Origin: Diplodia intermedia
Taxonomy: Eukaryota; Ascomycota; Dothideomycetes; Botryosphaeriales; Botryosphaeriaceae
DNA: 64,000 bases
Assembly: GCA_021495925.1 (NCBI GenBank)
Contig: JAKEKT010000013.1
Span: forward strand, 460,766-524,765
Direction of reading: 5' to 3'
In this document: positions 42,168-52,120 of the stretch, in pieces
How the letters are laid out: each line of letters opens with the position of its first letter
Numbering within the stretch: position 1 is the first letter of the stretch
Made by a program: the position numbers and the translations under genes
Notes under the pieces: model-generated
Seen by the model: only the letters and a program-made list of their open reading frames with translations
Told to the model about the DNA's origin: nothing
Databases searched by the model: none

Positions 42168-42737
42168 CTACTCCTCCACCGTGTCCAGAAGTTTCGCCAG
42201 TTCCGCCATCATCTGAGCCTCCTCACGCAGGAAGTTGTCGTATCGGTCGAGTATGGCCTTTAGGAGCCCCTTAACCTCAGCGGACGTGCGGCCGGGGCAA
42301 GGCTCGGCGGCCACGGTGGCGATGGGAGGGCTGGCTGGAGCAAGAGCAGCGGCGGTGTTGCTGTTGGCGTTTACGGCGGCGGCGTTGCGGTCTGGTCGAG
42401 GGAGAAGAAGTTAGCGTAAGTCACCGGCGTCTTGGGAGGCGGGGAGAAAACGACAACCATTGACCGCTGGCTTACTGGGCTCGTTCTCGGTCTTGACCGC
42501 CAGCTCGTCCTCGACCTTGACAACGGGCTCATCCTCGGCCTTGACAGCCGAATCGTCCTCAGTGTTGACTGCCAGTTCATCCTCGCTGGTCGGCAGGTTC
42601 CTGTCGGAGGGGGCGCGCATACGCGGACAGCGGCTTTCGAGCGGGCGAGAAGGAGCGGTGCGGTCGTTGCGACTGGAGCGCCTCTTATTGCTGGTCGGGG
42701 GACCGGCTGGGATGAGGCAGGCGCGTTTGGGAGGCAT
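42168..42737 (-). CDS. Small acidic repeat protein with C-terminal helix
   Basis: Two exons (42476-42737, 42168-42391), 84-bp intron with GTAAGC donor and CGACCAG acceptor, 161 residues. The N-terminus is basic (MPPKRACLIP, SNKRRSSRNDR, a possible nuclear signal). Then four or five tandem acidic units follow, roughly EDELAVN-TEDDSAVK-AEDEPVVK-VEDELAVK-TENEP, from repeated 21-24 base DNA units. Exon 2 is Ala/Pro-rich and ends in a helix with a coiled-coil look: AEVKGLLKAILDRYDNFLRE, then AELAKLLDTVEE. No known domain. Confidence 0.65.
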
Positions 42738-43830
42738 GTTGGCGGGCGATGAGAGACGGAGAGGGGAGAGATGTCGAGGAGAAAGAGAGAGACATCGAGA
42801 GAGTCGGGGAATCCCATTTACCCTGTGGTCAAGGGTGGTCAAACGCGCCTCCCGTGGCGATGTGATGGCGGTTAATTAATTAATGTCGGGAGCCAGCAGC
42901 AGTGCAAACGCGCCATATTCGAAGTGACAGGGCGGAAAGTAGCTTTTGAGGGACGGGTTTCACCTCGGCAATACATGGTGGAGCGTTGAGCGTGAGGGGA
43001 GGGCAGTGAAGGCGGAGCGGAGTTGTGTATGTTCGGTGGTGGTGACTCGGCTTAGTGCGTTTCTGCCGGCCTGTCACGCTTCCAATGGTGGTCCCGCGGA
43101 TTTCCCGGCCTGGCAACTCGCGGTCGCAAACATATGCCTTTCTCCCCGGCCTGTCAATCCCGCCACACACGCTGACGAGTGCAACAGCGACGTCCTCGCC
43201 TTCCGCTGCGCGCACACCCCGTGATACCCGAATCGAAATTCAGAAATCAGCCCACCCCCGACTGAGCCATTGGCCGCCAGGGCCCTCCGATATGTATCGC
43301 TCCCCCTAGACTGACGGCTCCTCGCACCGACGACCCCGTCAGTCACTACCCGACCCATGGCGCACACTAGCCAGCCCTAAGCCGTGTCAAAAACCCCCGG
43401 TCAAGCAGCGCGTCTGTTCCACTCAACAAGACCACGTAGAGAAAAAAAGATGGAAACCTCCATCAAGCCACTCTAACACACGGGCGCCCAGCCAGCCGCT
43501 CCGCCGACAAGACATACATCATCGACAGCGAGCCATTGGACAGCATCCACTCACTCTCTTGCAGCCGACAGCTAGCGCCAAGATGCCGACGTCATATTAC
43601 GAACCGGGGGTCGGTCGGTCCTGGCCGTACGTATCCCGAAGCCGTGTGATGGGTGAGGACTTGTATCCATTCGCAAAAAGCGACAACAAGTCGACGGCAG
43701 CATTCCAGCTGCGCTGCGGCACCCACCCGCAATTATCTTCTGCACCCGCCCGCCCTTCGCACCGCCGCCGCCGCCCCCTCGCCCTCCGAGCCATCCATCA
43801 CACGCAGCCAGCACCGGGGTAAGGGACCGG
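42738..43830. other. Intergenic, no gene seen
   Basis: About 1.1 kb of mixed composition; includes the promoter of the small acidic protein and the 3' flank of the next leftward gene. No exon recognised. Confidence 0.35.
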
Positions 43831-44554
43831 TTAACCCGTGCGAGCCGGCTCTTCTCCCTTGCGTTCGGCATCGTCACGGCTGCCGCTGCCACCGCCCTTC
43901 TTGTCGTCCAGCTCGTCCTTTTCGTCGTCCGCGTCGCCGTCGTCAGACGACGGCAAGTAGTAGGCCCCGACGTTGATGAAGTCGTCGAAATCGAGGGCAG
44001 TGGAAGAGCCGGTGGTGGTAGTGGTAGCGACGGCTTGTGCTGTGTTTCGCGCGTAATTGCTGTCAGCAGGGGGATGGACGAATCGTATCGGCTGGGGAGA
44101 GAGCGCTTTCCACACAACTGAGAAGGTGGAGGAAAAGGCGGGTGGGGGACAAGACAAGAACTTACAATTCGAATGGCTGGAGACCGAGAGAGAGAGAAGC
44201 TCCAGTTCGGACATGCCGCTGATGGTGCTGGTGTCCGCGGCGCACTTGTCCTGGTGATGAAATGTGAGTAGCTGGAGGTAGGGAGAGAACAAGACGGAGA
44301 AGAAGAATAAGGAAAAAAAGAACTATCCTCTACGGTGCATATGGCAGCAACGGGGGGTAAAGAGAGAAGGAAAAGCAGTAACTCACCTTGAGGGGACTCA
44401 GAAGTCTCGCCTTGTGCCAATTGCACAAGTGGGGATGAGGCTGTTCCATCGACATGGCTTGCCTGCACGGCTCGCCACGCTGGACGCGGGGTTGCGTGCA
44501 CAAGGGCTTGCGACGCGTCCACCGTTTGTTCTTGCGGATGGAAGGGGAAGCCAT
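43831..44554 (-). CDS. Small basic-to-acidic protein, 153 residues
   Basis: Three exons (44387-44554, 44166-44250, 43831-44039) with introns of 136 and 126 bp, all GT-AG and in frame. The N-terminus is basic (MASPSIRKNKRWTRRK); exon 2 is MSELELLSLSVSSHS; exon 3 has a Thr run, ALDFDDFINVGAYYLPSSDD and a charged tail (DADDEKDELDDKKGGG). Largely disordered, no known domain. The DFDDFINVGAYYL block looks like a short conserved motif. Confidence 0.6.
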
Positions 44555-45396
44555 TAGAAGGATCCTGGACGAGAAGTACTGGGGAGATGGTAGGAAAGCT
44601 TGGAGCAAAAATCAGATGACAGAGCCGATTTCTGACGGGAAGAGGGTGGGAAGAAAGAGCTTGGATTCATATATCTGTTCGTAGCCAAAGTAACCGGGGG
44701 TAGGGTTTGAGCGTTGGAGGATGTCTGCTCCATGACAGCCACGGCCCTGACCAGCTGTCTCGGTATGGTTGAGCAGCTGCATGGCCATTTCAGTTGAGAC
44801 AAGATGATCGCTCCGCTCGCGGGTAGGTGTCTCGGATGGATCGGCGAAGGGTGATGCGGGATCCCGCAAGCGTGAGGGATAATGTCTTCACTGTCGCAGC
44901 GCGGAGACCGCTGCATGGCTATGGGACGCAACGGAAAGGCTTACTTCTCGTCCATTTGTGCCACTCGCCAGCAGCATCGTGGGAGCCCAGGAATTCTGCA
45001 CCGCGGACAGCATGGCAGCAGCCTTACGCCATCAACGCACGTGGCGCGGCCTCCTCTGGCTAAACTGGCTCTCCGGACACACAGCAGGGCGTGCACAGGC
45101 GCTGGAACGAGTGTTCACCACGCACGCCGCCCCTGACGCCTGACACCTGACGCACCGCTCGCCTCGCCCCGCCTCCCCACAGCGTTGATCCAGCCACGCT
45201 CTACCTCCTGCGCCCCTTCCTAGCTCCCACTCGTCCCGTTACTCTTCACGGCTTTCGTCGCGTGGAGGATATCGATAAACCCATCCGGCCGCCGCTTTGC
45301 AAGGAAAAAAATGAAGGGAAGAAAATGAAAAGTAGCAGATGCTGCGCGGCGCTGTGCAGACACTAAGGTGCCTGCATTGCTCAACCCTCTCTTCAG
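44555..45396. other. Intergenic, no secure gene
   Basis: Left part is promoter of the leftward small protein. The right end (45377-45396) has a strong splice-acceptor look, TGCTCAAC then a pyrimidine tract and CAG, so an upstream first exon of the next rightward gene may lie here, but I could not identify it. Confidence 0.35.
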
Positions 45397-45480
45397 TACC
45401 CGTTCCCACCCCCGCTTCAGTACCAGTTCCACCCCCATCCGCAGTACCCACTCTACTCCCACCCGTACCCAGCACATCAG
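45394..45480 (+). repeat. 24-base coding minisatellite
   Basis: Three tandem 24-base units each beginning CAGTACC, with a weaker fourth, encode QYPFPPPL, QYQFHPHP, QYPLYSHP and then YPAHQPFH. Unit length is a multiple of three, so copy changes keep the frame. Confidence 0.65.
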
Positions 45481-46060
45481 CCTTTCCACAACCCCTATGG
45501 CGAACCAACGGTCCTCGCCTCTCCCGTTCCCAAGTCGGCTGTACTACCAGCCCACGCCGACACGTATGTATCCACACATCCACGATGCCACACGTACGGA
45601 CCTTGTAGAAGCAGCAAATAGCACAACCGCCGCCCCTAGCAAGGCTAAAGATAGCCCACCGTCTAGCATCCCCGAGCTGCTCAATCGACTTGCAAGGGTC
45701 GCCCGCAACCCCGGAAATAGCCCGACTAGAGGAGATGCTGCACTTGGGAGTCCTGTGAGGATCACGGGTCTGCTTGCGGCCGTCGAACCCAGCCGGCCAC
45801 CCGCCGGACCCAGTTCCAGCTCCGGTCTACCACCCAACACGAGGCGACGATGCGCCGCCGTGGCCGCAACAAGCCCAAATCCAAACCCCCACGTCCCATC
45901 ATCACCGCCACCACCACCAAGCCCCCCTCCCCAGCAACGATACCGCCAGTACCGCCAGCAGTCGCAGCCGCAGCAACCTATGCCCGGCGCGCTGTCCCCG
46001 TCGTCTCCATATTCGTCTTCTGGTTCTTCTGAGTACTCGAACTGGATCGACGACGACTAG
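45397..46060 (+). CDS. Pro/Gln/Tyr-rich disordered protein, 5' end incomplete
   Basis: Exon A (45397-45563) lacks an ATG but reads YPFPPPLQYQFHPHPQYPLY, then PFHNPYGEPTVLASPVPKSA. It joins by a 58-bp GTATGT..ATAG intron to exon B (45622-46060): TTAAPSKAKDSPPSSIPELL, NRLARVARNPGNSPTRGD, a polyproline stretch, RYRQYRQQSQPQQP and a final SSEYSNWIDDD. The alternative is a single exon from the ATG at 45497 in another frame, which merges into the same exon B frame. I favour the spliced model because of its Gln/Tyr/His/Pro composition. The start exon is missing. Low-complexity, possibly prion-like; no domain. Confidence 0.5.
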
Positions 46061-46685
46061 GAGGACGAGTAGGAGGAGGAGGAGGATTGGGGGGGAGAGA
46101 GGAAGGAAACGACTCAGAACACGAAAGAAGAAGGAGAAGGAGAAGGGGAAAAACGAGCCGCACGGTAGCAGCAGCAGCAGCAGCGCCAACACCACCACCG
46201 GCCGTCGACGACGGACCAGGAGCAACAGCAGCTCGAGCCCGAGACGGTCCACAGTACGGGGCATAACCACCACCACCACGCCGCCGCATCCTTCTCCTCC
46301 ACCGCAGTCGTCGACCCCCCACCCCCCCTGGGCCTGGCAAAGACGCCGACGGCGCCACCACCGCAGGTAGCGACGACGACAACGGTCCATCCCGGCGTCG
46401 TAGGTCGCTCATTTCGGGCGGCCACGGCGGCTGGATCGGCGCAGGACCTGGTGCATGTCCGCCGCCGTACGTCCCTGTCCGTACGTTGCTCGCATGTAGC
46501 AAGCACCCCGGATCCTCGCACTCGACGTAGGGCGGTAGCTCGGTATCGCTACCCGCGTGGCGGTGGTGGTGCGGACGCTCCAAGTGGGCCGGCGGCTGGT
46601 TGTCGTTGGACCCGGCACCGCCACCGCGAGGGGGGTCGTCAGTGCGTGTCCAGTCTGGGTGTTGGAGAGCATTGGACGCTTTCAT
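45978..46685 (-). CDS. Small hypothetical protein overlapping its neighbour
   Basis: The ATG at 46685 opens a coherent peptide: MKASNALQHPDWTRTDDPPR, HHHRHAGSDTELPPYVECED, PGCLLHASNVRTGTYGG and APIQPPWPPEMSDLRRRD, to about 46385. Beyond that the frame becomes Gly/Arg- and Leu-rich and is probably past a splice or end; the real 3' end is not clear. Another frame there is rich in Leu runs, giving a possible membrane segment. If the open frame is correct, it overlaps the 3' end of the rightward gene by about 80 bases. Confidence 0.4.
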   Translation of the reverse strand: MKASNALQHPDWTRTDDPPRGGGAGSNDNQPPAHLERPHHHRHAGSDTELPPYVECEDPGCLLHASNVRTGTYGGGHAPGPAPIQPPWPPEMSDLRRRDGPLSSSLPAVVAPSASLPGPGGVGGRRLRWRRRMRRRGGGGYAPYCGPSRARAAVAPGPSSTAGGGVGAAAAAATVRLVFPLLLLLLLSCSESFPSSLPPNPPPPPTRPPSRRRSSSSTQKNQKTNMETTGTARRA

Positions 46686-47040
46686 CGTAAAGCTTGCTGT
46701 GCAGGCTTTTTTTATCTTCTAAGACCCTATGTCTTGCATAGCAGGTCCAGTTTCATGTAGGTTCCACGAATGTACGCGGCACGTACCGTTGTGGTAAACT
46801 GTTAGCTTTGTCTTTCAGGAATTTTCTTAGTACAAAGCCAGATGTTTGTTCGCTATGTCACGGCATGTGTTTCAAGTGGTCAAACTCAAGCAGATGCCCA
46901 GGCAAACACTAAGCCTGGATATGCAACTACTCTCGCGACGGCCCTTTTAACCGCGCATTTCTTCCTTCTGGCCGTCTTCGTTTTCTCCCTCATCTCTTAC
47001 CGTTCACATAGACCCTACCTTCCCATTAACCCTTCACTAA
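46686..47040. promoter_or_regulatory. Divergent promoter region
   Basis: 355 bp between the leftward small protein and the rightward tail-anchored protein. A pyrimidine-rich tract (46955-47005) precedes the rightward ATG. Confidence 0.4.
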
Positions 47041-47675
47041 ATGTCTTCGTCAACTCCGGAAGGCAACATAATGGCCATCACCACGACTACCAGCGGAATG
47101 CCAGCCGACCTTCACCGCATAGTCCGCTGCCGCGCAACGATTGCCCGCGGCGCGCGATGCGCGTGGATGACCAAGCACACCTCGGGTTTTTGCCACGGGC
47201 ACCGACCAGCCAGCGCCAGTGAAGACGGTAAGCCCACAGCAGAGCGACGACGTTCACGGCGAGCACCGTGATGGAGGGAGAGTACACCAAGCTGACGCAA
47301 ATTCCAGCCAACTCAACCACCGCCACCGTGCGTCAAACGCCGGGAGGGAAGTCTCCAGTTCGGCAGCTACCTGCCGGGGCATCAATGAACGATGTGGTGG
47401 AGGCCATTGAGATCATGCGGGCGCAACGCAGCGGCGATGGGAACGACGGATCATCGCAGCCGGCGTTGTGGGAGCGCGACATGCAGAGGGACGCGGTCCT
47501 TGCAGATCTGGATCTGGCATTGGGGGAGGTCAAGGCGCGGCATCGGGCGATCCTGGCGGCGGCTGAGGCCGACGTGAACTGGCCTTTGGCATGCTTCTTC
47601 GCGATAGCCGTGGGCTTGGCCTGTTCCATCTTGTTGGAGTTCTTGTACTCCGTATATGGCCTGTTGACGCTTTAA
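47041..47675 (+). CDS. Tail-anchored protein with DUF5763-like Cys/His motif
   Basis: Two exons (47041-47227, 47281-47675), 53-bp intron, 193 residues. The acceptor GAGGGAG is the one that keeps frame, giving SEDEYTKLTQIPAN. Near the N-terminus is C30-x9-C40-x10-C51-x2-H54 with IARGARCAWMTKHTSGFCHG between, which matches the short zinc-knuckle-like motif (CxAxTxxGxxC...GxCxxH) I know from DUF5763 proteins of bacteria, phages and large viruses. The middle has a helix (NDVVEAIEIMRAQR, LADLDLALGEVKARHRAILA) and the last 31 residues contain one hydrophobic segment, PLACFFAIAVGLACSILLEF. That suggests a tail-anchored membrane protein with the Cys/His motif in the cytosol. Function unknown. Confidence 0.7.
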
Positions 47676-48470
47676 CCGGCCAGACAGGTGCTTCATGAGA
47701 TCTGGCGTTGGAATCTGTAACTAGCATGGGAAATTTTATGATCATTGCCGACGTATGTACTTGAAAGGGCAACTCGCTTACTATCAACGACCCTTGGCCG
47801 GTCGAGTGCGATGAAAATTTTGAATGCATGCATGCAGGTCTGTGATACGGCTTCGTGCTGATATCGCCAGAGCAGCGCCAGTGGCAGCCAGCACAAGTGT
47901 CGTCGTCCTTCTAAAACATCGCGGCGCGTAACCGCTGCAGTCGCCTGCCCAAGAGCCGCTACTTCCCATCGTTTGCCCCTCGTGCATTTGCTTGCTTCCG
48001 TCACGCGGGCGGCGGCGGCTGCGACCTTAAAGTAGGTGGCTCGGGCAAGCAGCTGGACAGGGACGACTGCCGGGCGAGGACGAAGTGGTGGTTTGGTGGA
48101 GTGTGGCACGGATCTGCTGCGGCCGAGATAGAAGCAGGGGGGAGGAGGGAATTGGGAGGATTGTTCCCGGTGTGTCTAGATTACGCGCAGGAACGAGGGC
48201 GATAGCAGAGCTTGGTCTGGAGGCGGCTACAGTTGCACAACGCCTTATCTAGCGTATGTGCTTGTTTCCCGCACATCAAAACGCCACCAACAACATGACT
48301 GATAGGTTCAGGCTACAAGGCGGATGCGCAGCTGCCTTGTTTTCCCGATAGCTCTGCTGGTGGAGGGTGTGACGTGTCGGGGCCACAAGGCTTTACGCCA
48401 CCATTCCGTCTGATAGGCTGGTAGACGTCAGCCGCGAGGCTGTGAAAGTGTCTATCTGTCCCACCCGCAT
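47676..48470. other. Convergent intergenic region
   Basis: About 0.8 kb between the rightward tail-anchored protein and a leftward small gene. No exon or repeat recognised. Confidence 0.35.
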
Positions 48471-48701
48471 TTAGACCACCTCGCACATCGGAATAGCAGC
48501 TGAACCACGGCCGTGGTGGCAGCTTCGTCCGCGTTGGCGCTGCTGCGGCGGAGGAGGGGGGAGAGGGGCCCGTGGCGGAGGAGGAGAGAGATCAGGCTGA
48601 GGAGAGGAAAGGCGGTGGAGGAAGAGGCGTTGGAGCTGGCGGCGTACAGGAGCGGGGTCCAGTTTGTTGACCTCGGCGTCGAATGAGGAGGTACTCGACA
48701 T
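48471..48701 (-). CDS. Small proline-rich protein, 76 residues
   Basis: From ATG: MSSTSSFDAEVNKLDPAPVR, then RQLQRLFLHRLSS, a polyproline tract and a short His/Gly/Cys end. The N-terminal 35 residues look like a real helical protein start. The polyproline part could instead be intronic or 3' UTR. No domain. Confidence 0.35.
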   Translation of the reverse strand: MSSTSSFDAEVNKLDPAPVRRQLQRLFLHRLSSPQPDLSPPPPRAPLPPPPPQQRQRGRSCHHGRGSAAIPMCEVV

Positions 48702-49788
48702 CCGTGCCTCTACAGGCCCCGCTCGCCACCTCCCCGCCGCCCACACCAGCGCCGCTCTCGCTCCTCAAGACTCCAGCCGTCATCATACCCGTCCCCCCTC
48801 CTCTTCTTTGTTTCAGCCAGGCGGCGGCCTCCGCAATCTCGTGGACAAGCCACCCCCGGTTTTTCCCTTCGTCAGCACAGCCGGACTAATTGGAATTCAT
48901 TTATGCCGTACGACCTATTGACTTGCTAGCCGTGATGGGCCGTTGCACCGTTGCGCCGTTGCGCCTTTACATAGGCGCCATCCCCAAAGCCTTCGCCGCT
49001 CACCTTTCCGAGCGCTGTCTGCTAGGACTACAGCATTGATCTCGTAGCAAGAGGCGCCGGAAATCACAGACCATGATGTACGGGACCCGTAGTGAGTGCG
49101 CCGCAGCAAGCCTGCCCGGTTTACTCGGCATCTCATCTGCCACGATCGACGGCGCGATGTGGTTTGATGCATGATGTCCGATCGGCTGCTAGACAGCGGG
49201 CGTCTGGTCTGCGGTGGGTTTGCCTCCGGAGTCGAAGTAGCGGCTTGCAAAGTTTTGCATCGAGCGGGTTTTGGGTTAGGTTACGGTATAGTTTGTAAGG
49301 TACTGCTATGAGCACGCATACCACTGTTCGGAGACAAATCAAAAAGTCATAACATAGACGGTATCTCTCGGAGTGGCTGGAATAAACCCAAGAGCTTAAT
49401 TTCGAACCCTATTCGGGGAGGTAATGAGCTTACAATGTCGCCATTCCAGTTGATTCCCTTAGCAGGCCTAATGTATCAGCCGTTCCCTTCGACCTTAGAG
49501 AATAGTGACTTCATGCCTAAATCTTATCCCACGTCTTGGAAGCTCTAAACAGTAGCCGCCACGTACCTTTTGCAGAGTAATATGGTCGAAATAGAAAAGT
49601 GGCATTAAATTGCGTAGTAATGTGCTTGTTTGACTAAATATGTCGATCGTGTAGACTTCTGCTTCCTAAGTAGGTTGACAATTAAGGAGAGTCTAAAAGC
49701 CAAAAAGAGATCAACGTTGTATACTGTCTCGGAAGAAATATTGAAAGCGTAAATGTGGTGTGTAACTTTCAATATAGGGTTGCTGGGG
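48702..49788. other. Intergenic, no gene seen
   Basis: About 1.1 kb, AT-rich from 49.3 kb on. It holds the 3' flank of the leftward HeLo-pseudokinase gene. No exon or repeat was recognised. Confidence 0.4.
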
Positions 49789-51651
49789 CTAGGTAATGTA
49801 TCTTGTCGAGTCTAGTCGCCTGAGGACTTGCCAGAAAAAATCCTTCTCAATTCCAATTTCCCTCTCTTCAGTGTTCAATTCCATTGCAACAGAAACGGAT
49901 TCCTTCAGGCGAGCTTGCTCTGGACCTCTCAAACACCACAACACCGCATCACGGTACGCTGTTCCCACTTCTGCCCCCAACTCCTGCCTTACCGTCGTGT
50001 ACACCTTGTCGCTCCAGCGCGTAAGAGACTGTACTGAGGGCTGTACGGAGCCGTCGGCAGCGTTATGCCAGGCGGATATGGGCTCCCAGAAGGCGATCTC
50101 GATCAGAATGATTCCGAGCGAGTAAATGTCATGAGAGCGGCGAAACCGCGTCATCGAGCGTTTCGGATGCACAAATAGGATGTCGGTCCCGTCGTACTTC
50201 CCCACGTCAAAGCCCTCGCTTCCCTTTTCAATGACCTGATCGTCTTGCCTCGACGACTGCCAGCCGGCCAAGTACGGTTTGTCCAGATTGGCACTGGATG
50301 ATGCTTCCTGCACGCCTGAACGAGCAAAGAAGATGACGCTGCGAGAAGAGAGCATCCGATGTACCCATCCCGTACACTGCACTTGATAAAGTGCGTCGCA
50401 CAGATTGCGTGCGAGAGCAAGTCGTACGTTGAGATCGGGGGCCCGTGCCGCACCGGAACGGAAATCAGCGTCGAGCATATCGGCGAGAGAGACGACGGTG
50501 GGCGCTGGCGCTGCTCTATAGTCTTCTGGCAGCCGGAACACGAGGCCAGACACCTGAGCTCCCGGAGATTGCTTAGGGACCCGGACGTAGCCGATGCATG
50601 ACAGCGTGTATGATTCGTTTTTGTCGTGGTTGTCGCCGTGCTGGTGGAATAATTTGGCTATCTCGAAGGTGCGGGTTTGGAGGAATTTGGCGAGTGATGT
50701 GTCTAGCATTTTCCATTCAACCAGGACAACTTCGGTGGGCGGCTTTTGAGGGCCAGCTACCGGGTCTGCGGTATCATTGTCCCCGACAGACTGACCGTCT
50801 ACCACAGCTCCTTGGCCCGCGACGAAGCTCGATGGTGGTGTAAAGTGTTCCAGTGTCTGGCCACTCGAAGCAATGCTTAAGTTTTTGAACCATTCCATTG
50901 GTAGGAGGAATGCCTCATACTTAGCCATGATGGAGTGTAAGTCGAAATCGGATTGTGACTGCTCGGAAGAGTGCAATCCGGCGTCCAGCTCTGCTGATCC
51001 CTCTGCTGCAGCATTCACGACAGCACCCTTCCTGTTACGCATCTGGCCCAATGGGTCAAGCGTTTCTGAAAGTAACTCCCCCACCAGAGCATGCTTCAGT
51101 GACAGCCGGCCGTGCCGTGGGAGCATTTTCTCTAGGCCGTCATTGAGCTCGACGAGAGAAGTCAGTGTTTGCGTAAAGGACGATTTGTCTGCGATGGCCC
51201 AGCGCAACCGAGCTCCGAGTGATCTGTTCTTTCCTGGAGATGAAGGCCGAAGGATTTCGTGAGGCACTGCGAGGGACTGTGCTCCTTGATCGCTAGTAGA
51301 TGCCTTCTCGGGCTGTTGGTACCGTGTTGCATATTTCTTGCACTTCTTGAGCAACCCATCAATCTTCAAGAGAATTTCCCTGACCAGACTCTCGACTCCT
51401 GGGAGCTCAAGGTACTCATCGATGTCGATTCTGCTCGAAGCCACCTCTTGTTTCTGTGTGACATGGAGATTCTCGTCCAGAATGCCCCAGAAGCGGCCCC
51501 ACAGACGAAGCCTCGTTTCTTCGATGCAGACTTGTAACTTTAACCCGACTGCATCCTCATTCAAAGCGAGCATCACAGAAACTGCTCGGTAAGCCTCGAT
51601 GCACGACTTGACAAGAGTAGGGATACCGATTGCGAGGCTGACGGGCTCCAT
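49789..51651 (-). CDS. HeLo-domain protein fused to a pseudokinase
   Basis: A 620-residue intronless protein. Residues 1-230 look like a HeLo (prion-inhibition and propagation) domain: MEPVSLAIGIPTLVKSCIEA, KLQVCIEETRLRLWGRFWGI, ESLVREILLKIDGLLKKCKK and a helical region to ELNDGLEKMLP. This is the fold of HET-S that inserts in membranes when activated. Residues about 305-615 are a kinase fold: VVLVEWKML (beta-3 Lys 314), GLVFRLPEDY (hinge), LALARNLCDALYQVQCTGWV, then a catalytic loop HRMLSSRSVIFF at 431-442 without the Asp, PYLAGWQSSR (459-468) in place of DFG, and DIYSLGIILIEIAFWEP. It ends FFWQVLRRLDS, a block typical of these fungal proteins. Catalysis is unlikely. It is divergent from the repeat protein at 52121. 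Confidence 0.85.
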   Translation of the reverse strand: MEPVSLAIGIPTLVKSCIEAYRAVSVMLALNEDAVGLKLQVCIEETRLRLWGRFWGILDENLHVTQKQEVASSRIDIDEYLELPGVESLVREILLKIDGLLKKCKKYATRYQQPEKASTSDQGAQSLAVPHEILRPSSPGKNRSLGARLRWAIADKSSFTQTLTSLVELNDGLEKMLPRHGRLSLKHALVGELLSETLDPLGQMRNRKGAVVNAAAEGSAELDAGLHSSEQSQSDFDLHSIMAKYEAFLLPMEWFKNLSIASSGQTLEHFTPPSSFVAGQGAVVDGQSVGDNDTADPVAGPQKPPTEVVLVEWKMLDTSLAKFLQTRTFEIAKLFHQHGDNHDKNESYTLSCIGYVRVPKQSPGAQVSGLVFRLPEDYRAAPAPTVVSLADMLDADFRSGAARAPDLNVRLALARNLCDALYQVQCTGWVHRMLSSRSVIFFARSGVQEASSSANLDKPYLAGWQSSRQDDQVIEKGSEGFDVGKYDGTDILFVHPKRSMTRFRRSHDIYSLGIILIEIAFWEPISAWHNAADGSVQPSVQSLTRWSDKVYTTVRQELGAEVGTAYRDAVLWCLRGPEQARLKESVSVAMELNTEEREIGIEKDFFWQVLRRLDSTRYIT

Positions 51652-52120
51652 TGTAGGCAGGGGAGTGGGCGGCGAAAATGTTTGGTAGGGACAGGCTACG
51701 TGAATAAAAGATGCGACCGGCGCCCTTCTAAAGCCTGATATGGCCAATGCATTCTTAGAGCTGTAACATTGCAGGGGGATGTCTGATAGGCGGGGTTGCA
51801 TTTGCGGAGAGCCGGGTCGCGAAGGGGAGGACGCGAGCCACGTAAGACTTGCGCAACCGTGGATGCGCACACTTGCCTACATTTGGCGTCAATCCGCGAG
51901 GTGATGCCTCGACCGCAACCATGATTGGCCATCAGTGCAGCCACCTGCGTTTGCTCGGCTTCACCTTGCCCTATGACCCGATGCCCCTCACGCACATACG
52001 TCATTCCAGAGTTAGTGAGCAAGGCATTTTAAGTCTATGGGTCAAACATAAGGCCGACCGTCCTTCCGACAAACTTAGCATTCGGTCCCAACTTATCACA
52101 TTCTCTCGTGGATCAAATTC
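51652..52120. promoter_or_regulatory. Shared divergent promoter, HeLo-pseudokinase and repeat protein
   Basis: 469 bp between the two start codons. There is no clear TATA box. A frame open through most of this interval on the plus strand may be a remnant of a longer repeat-protein gene. Confidence 0.45.
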
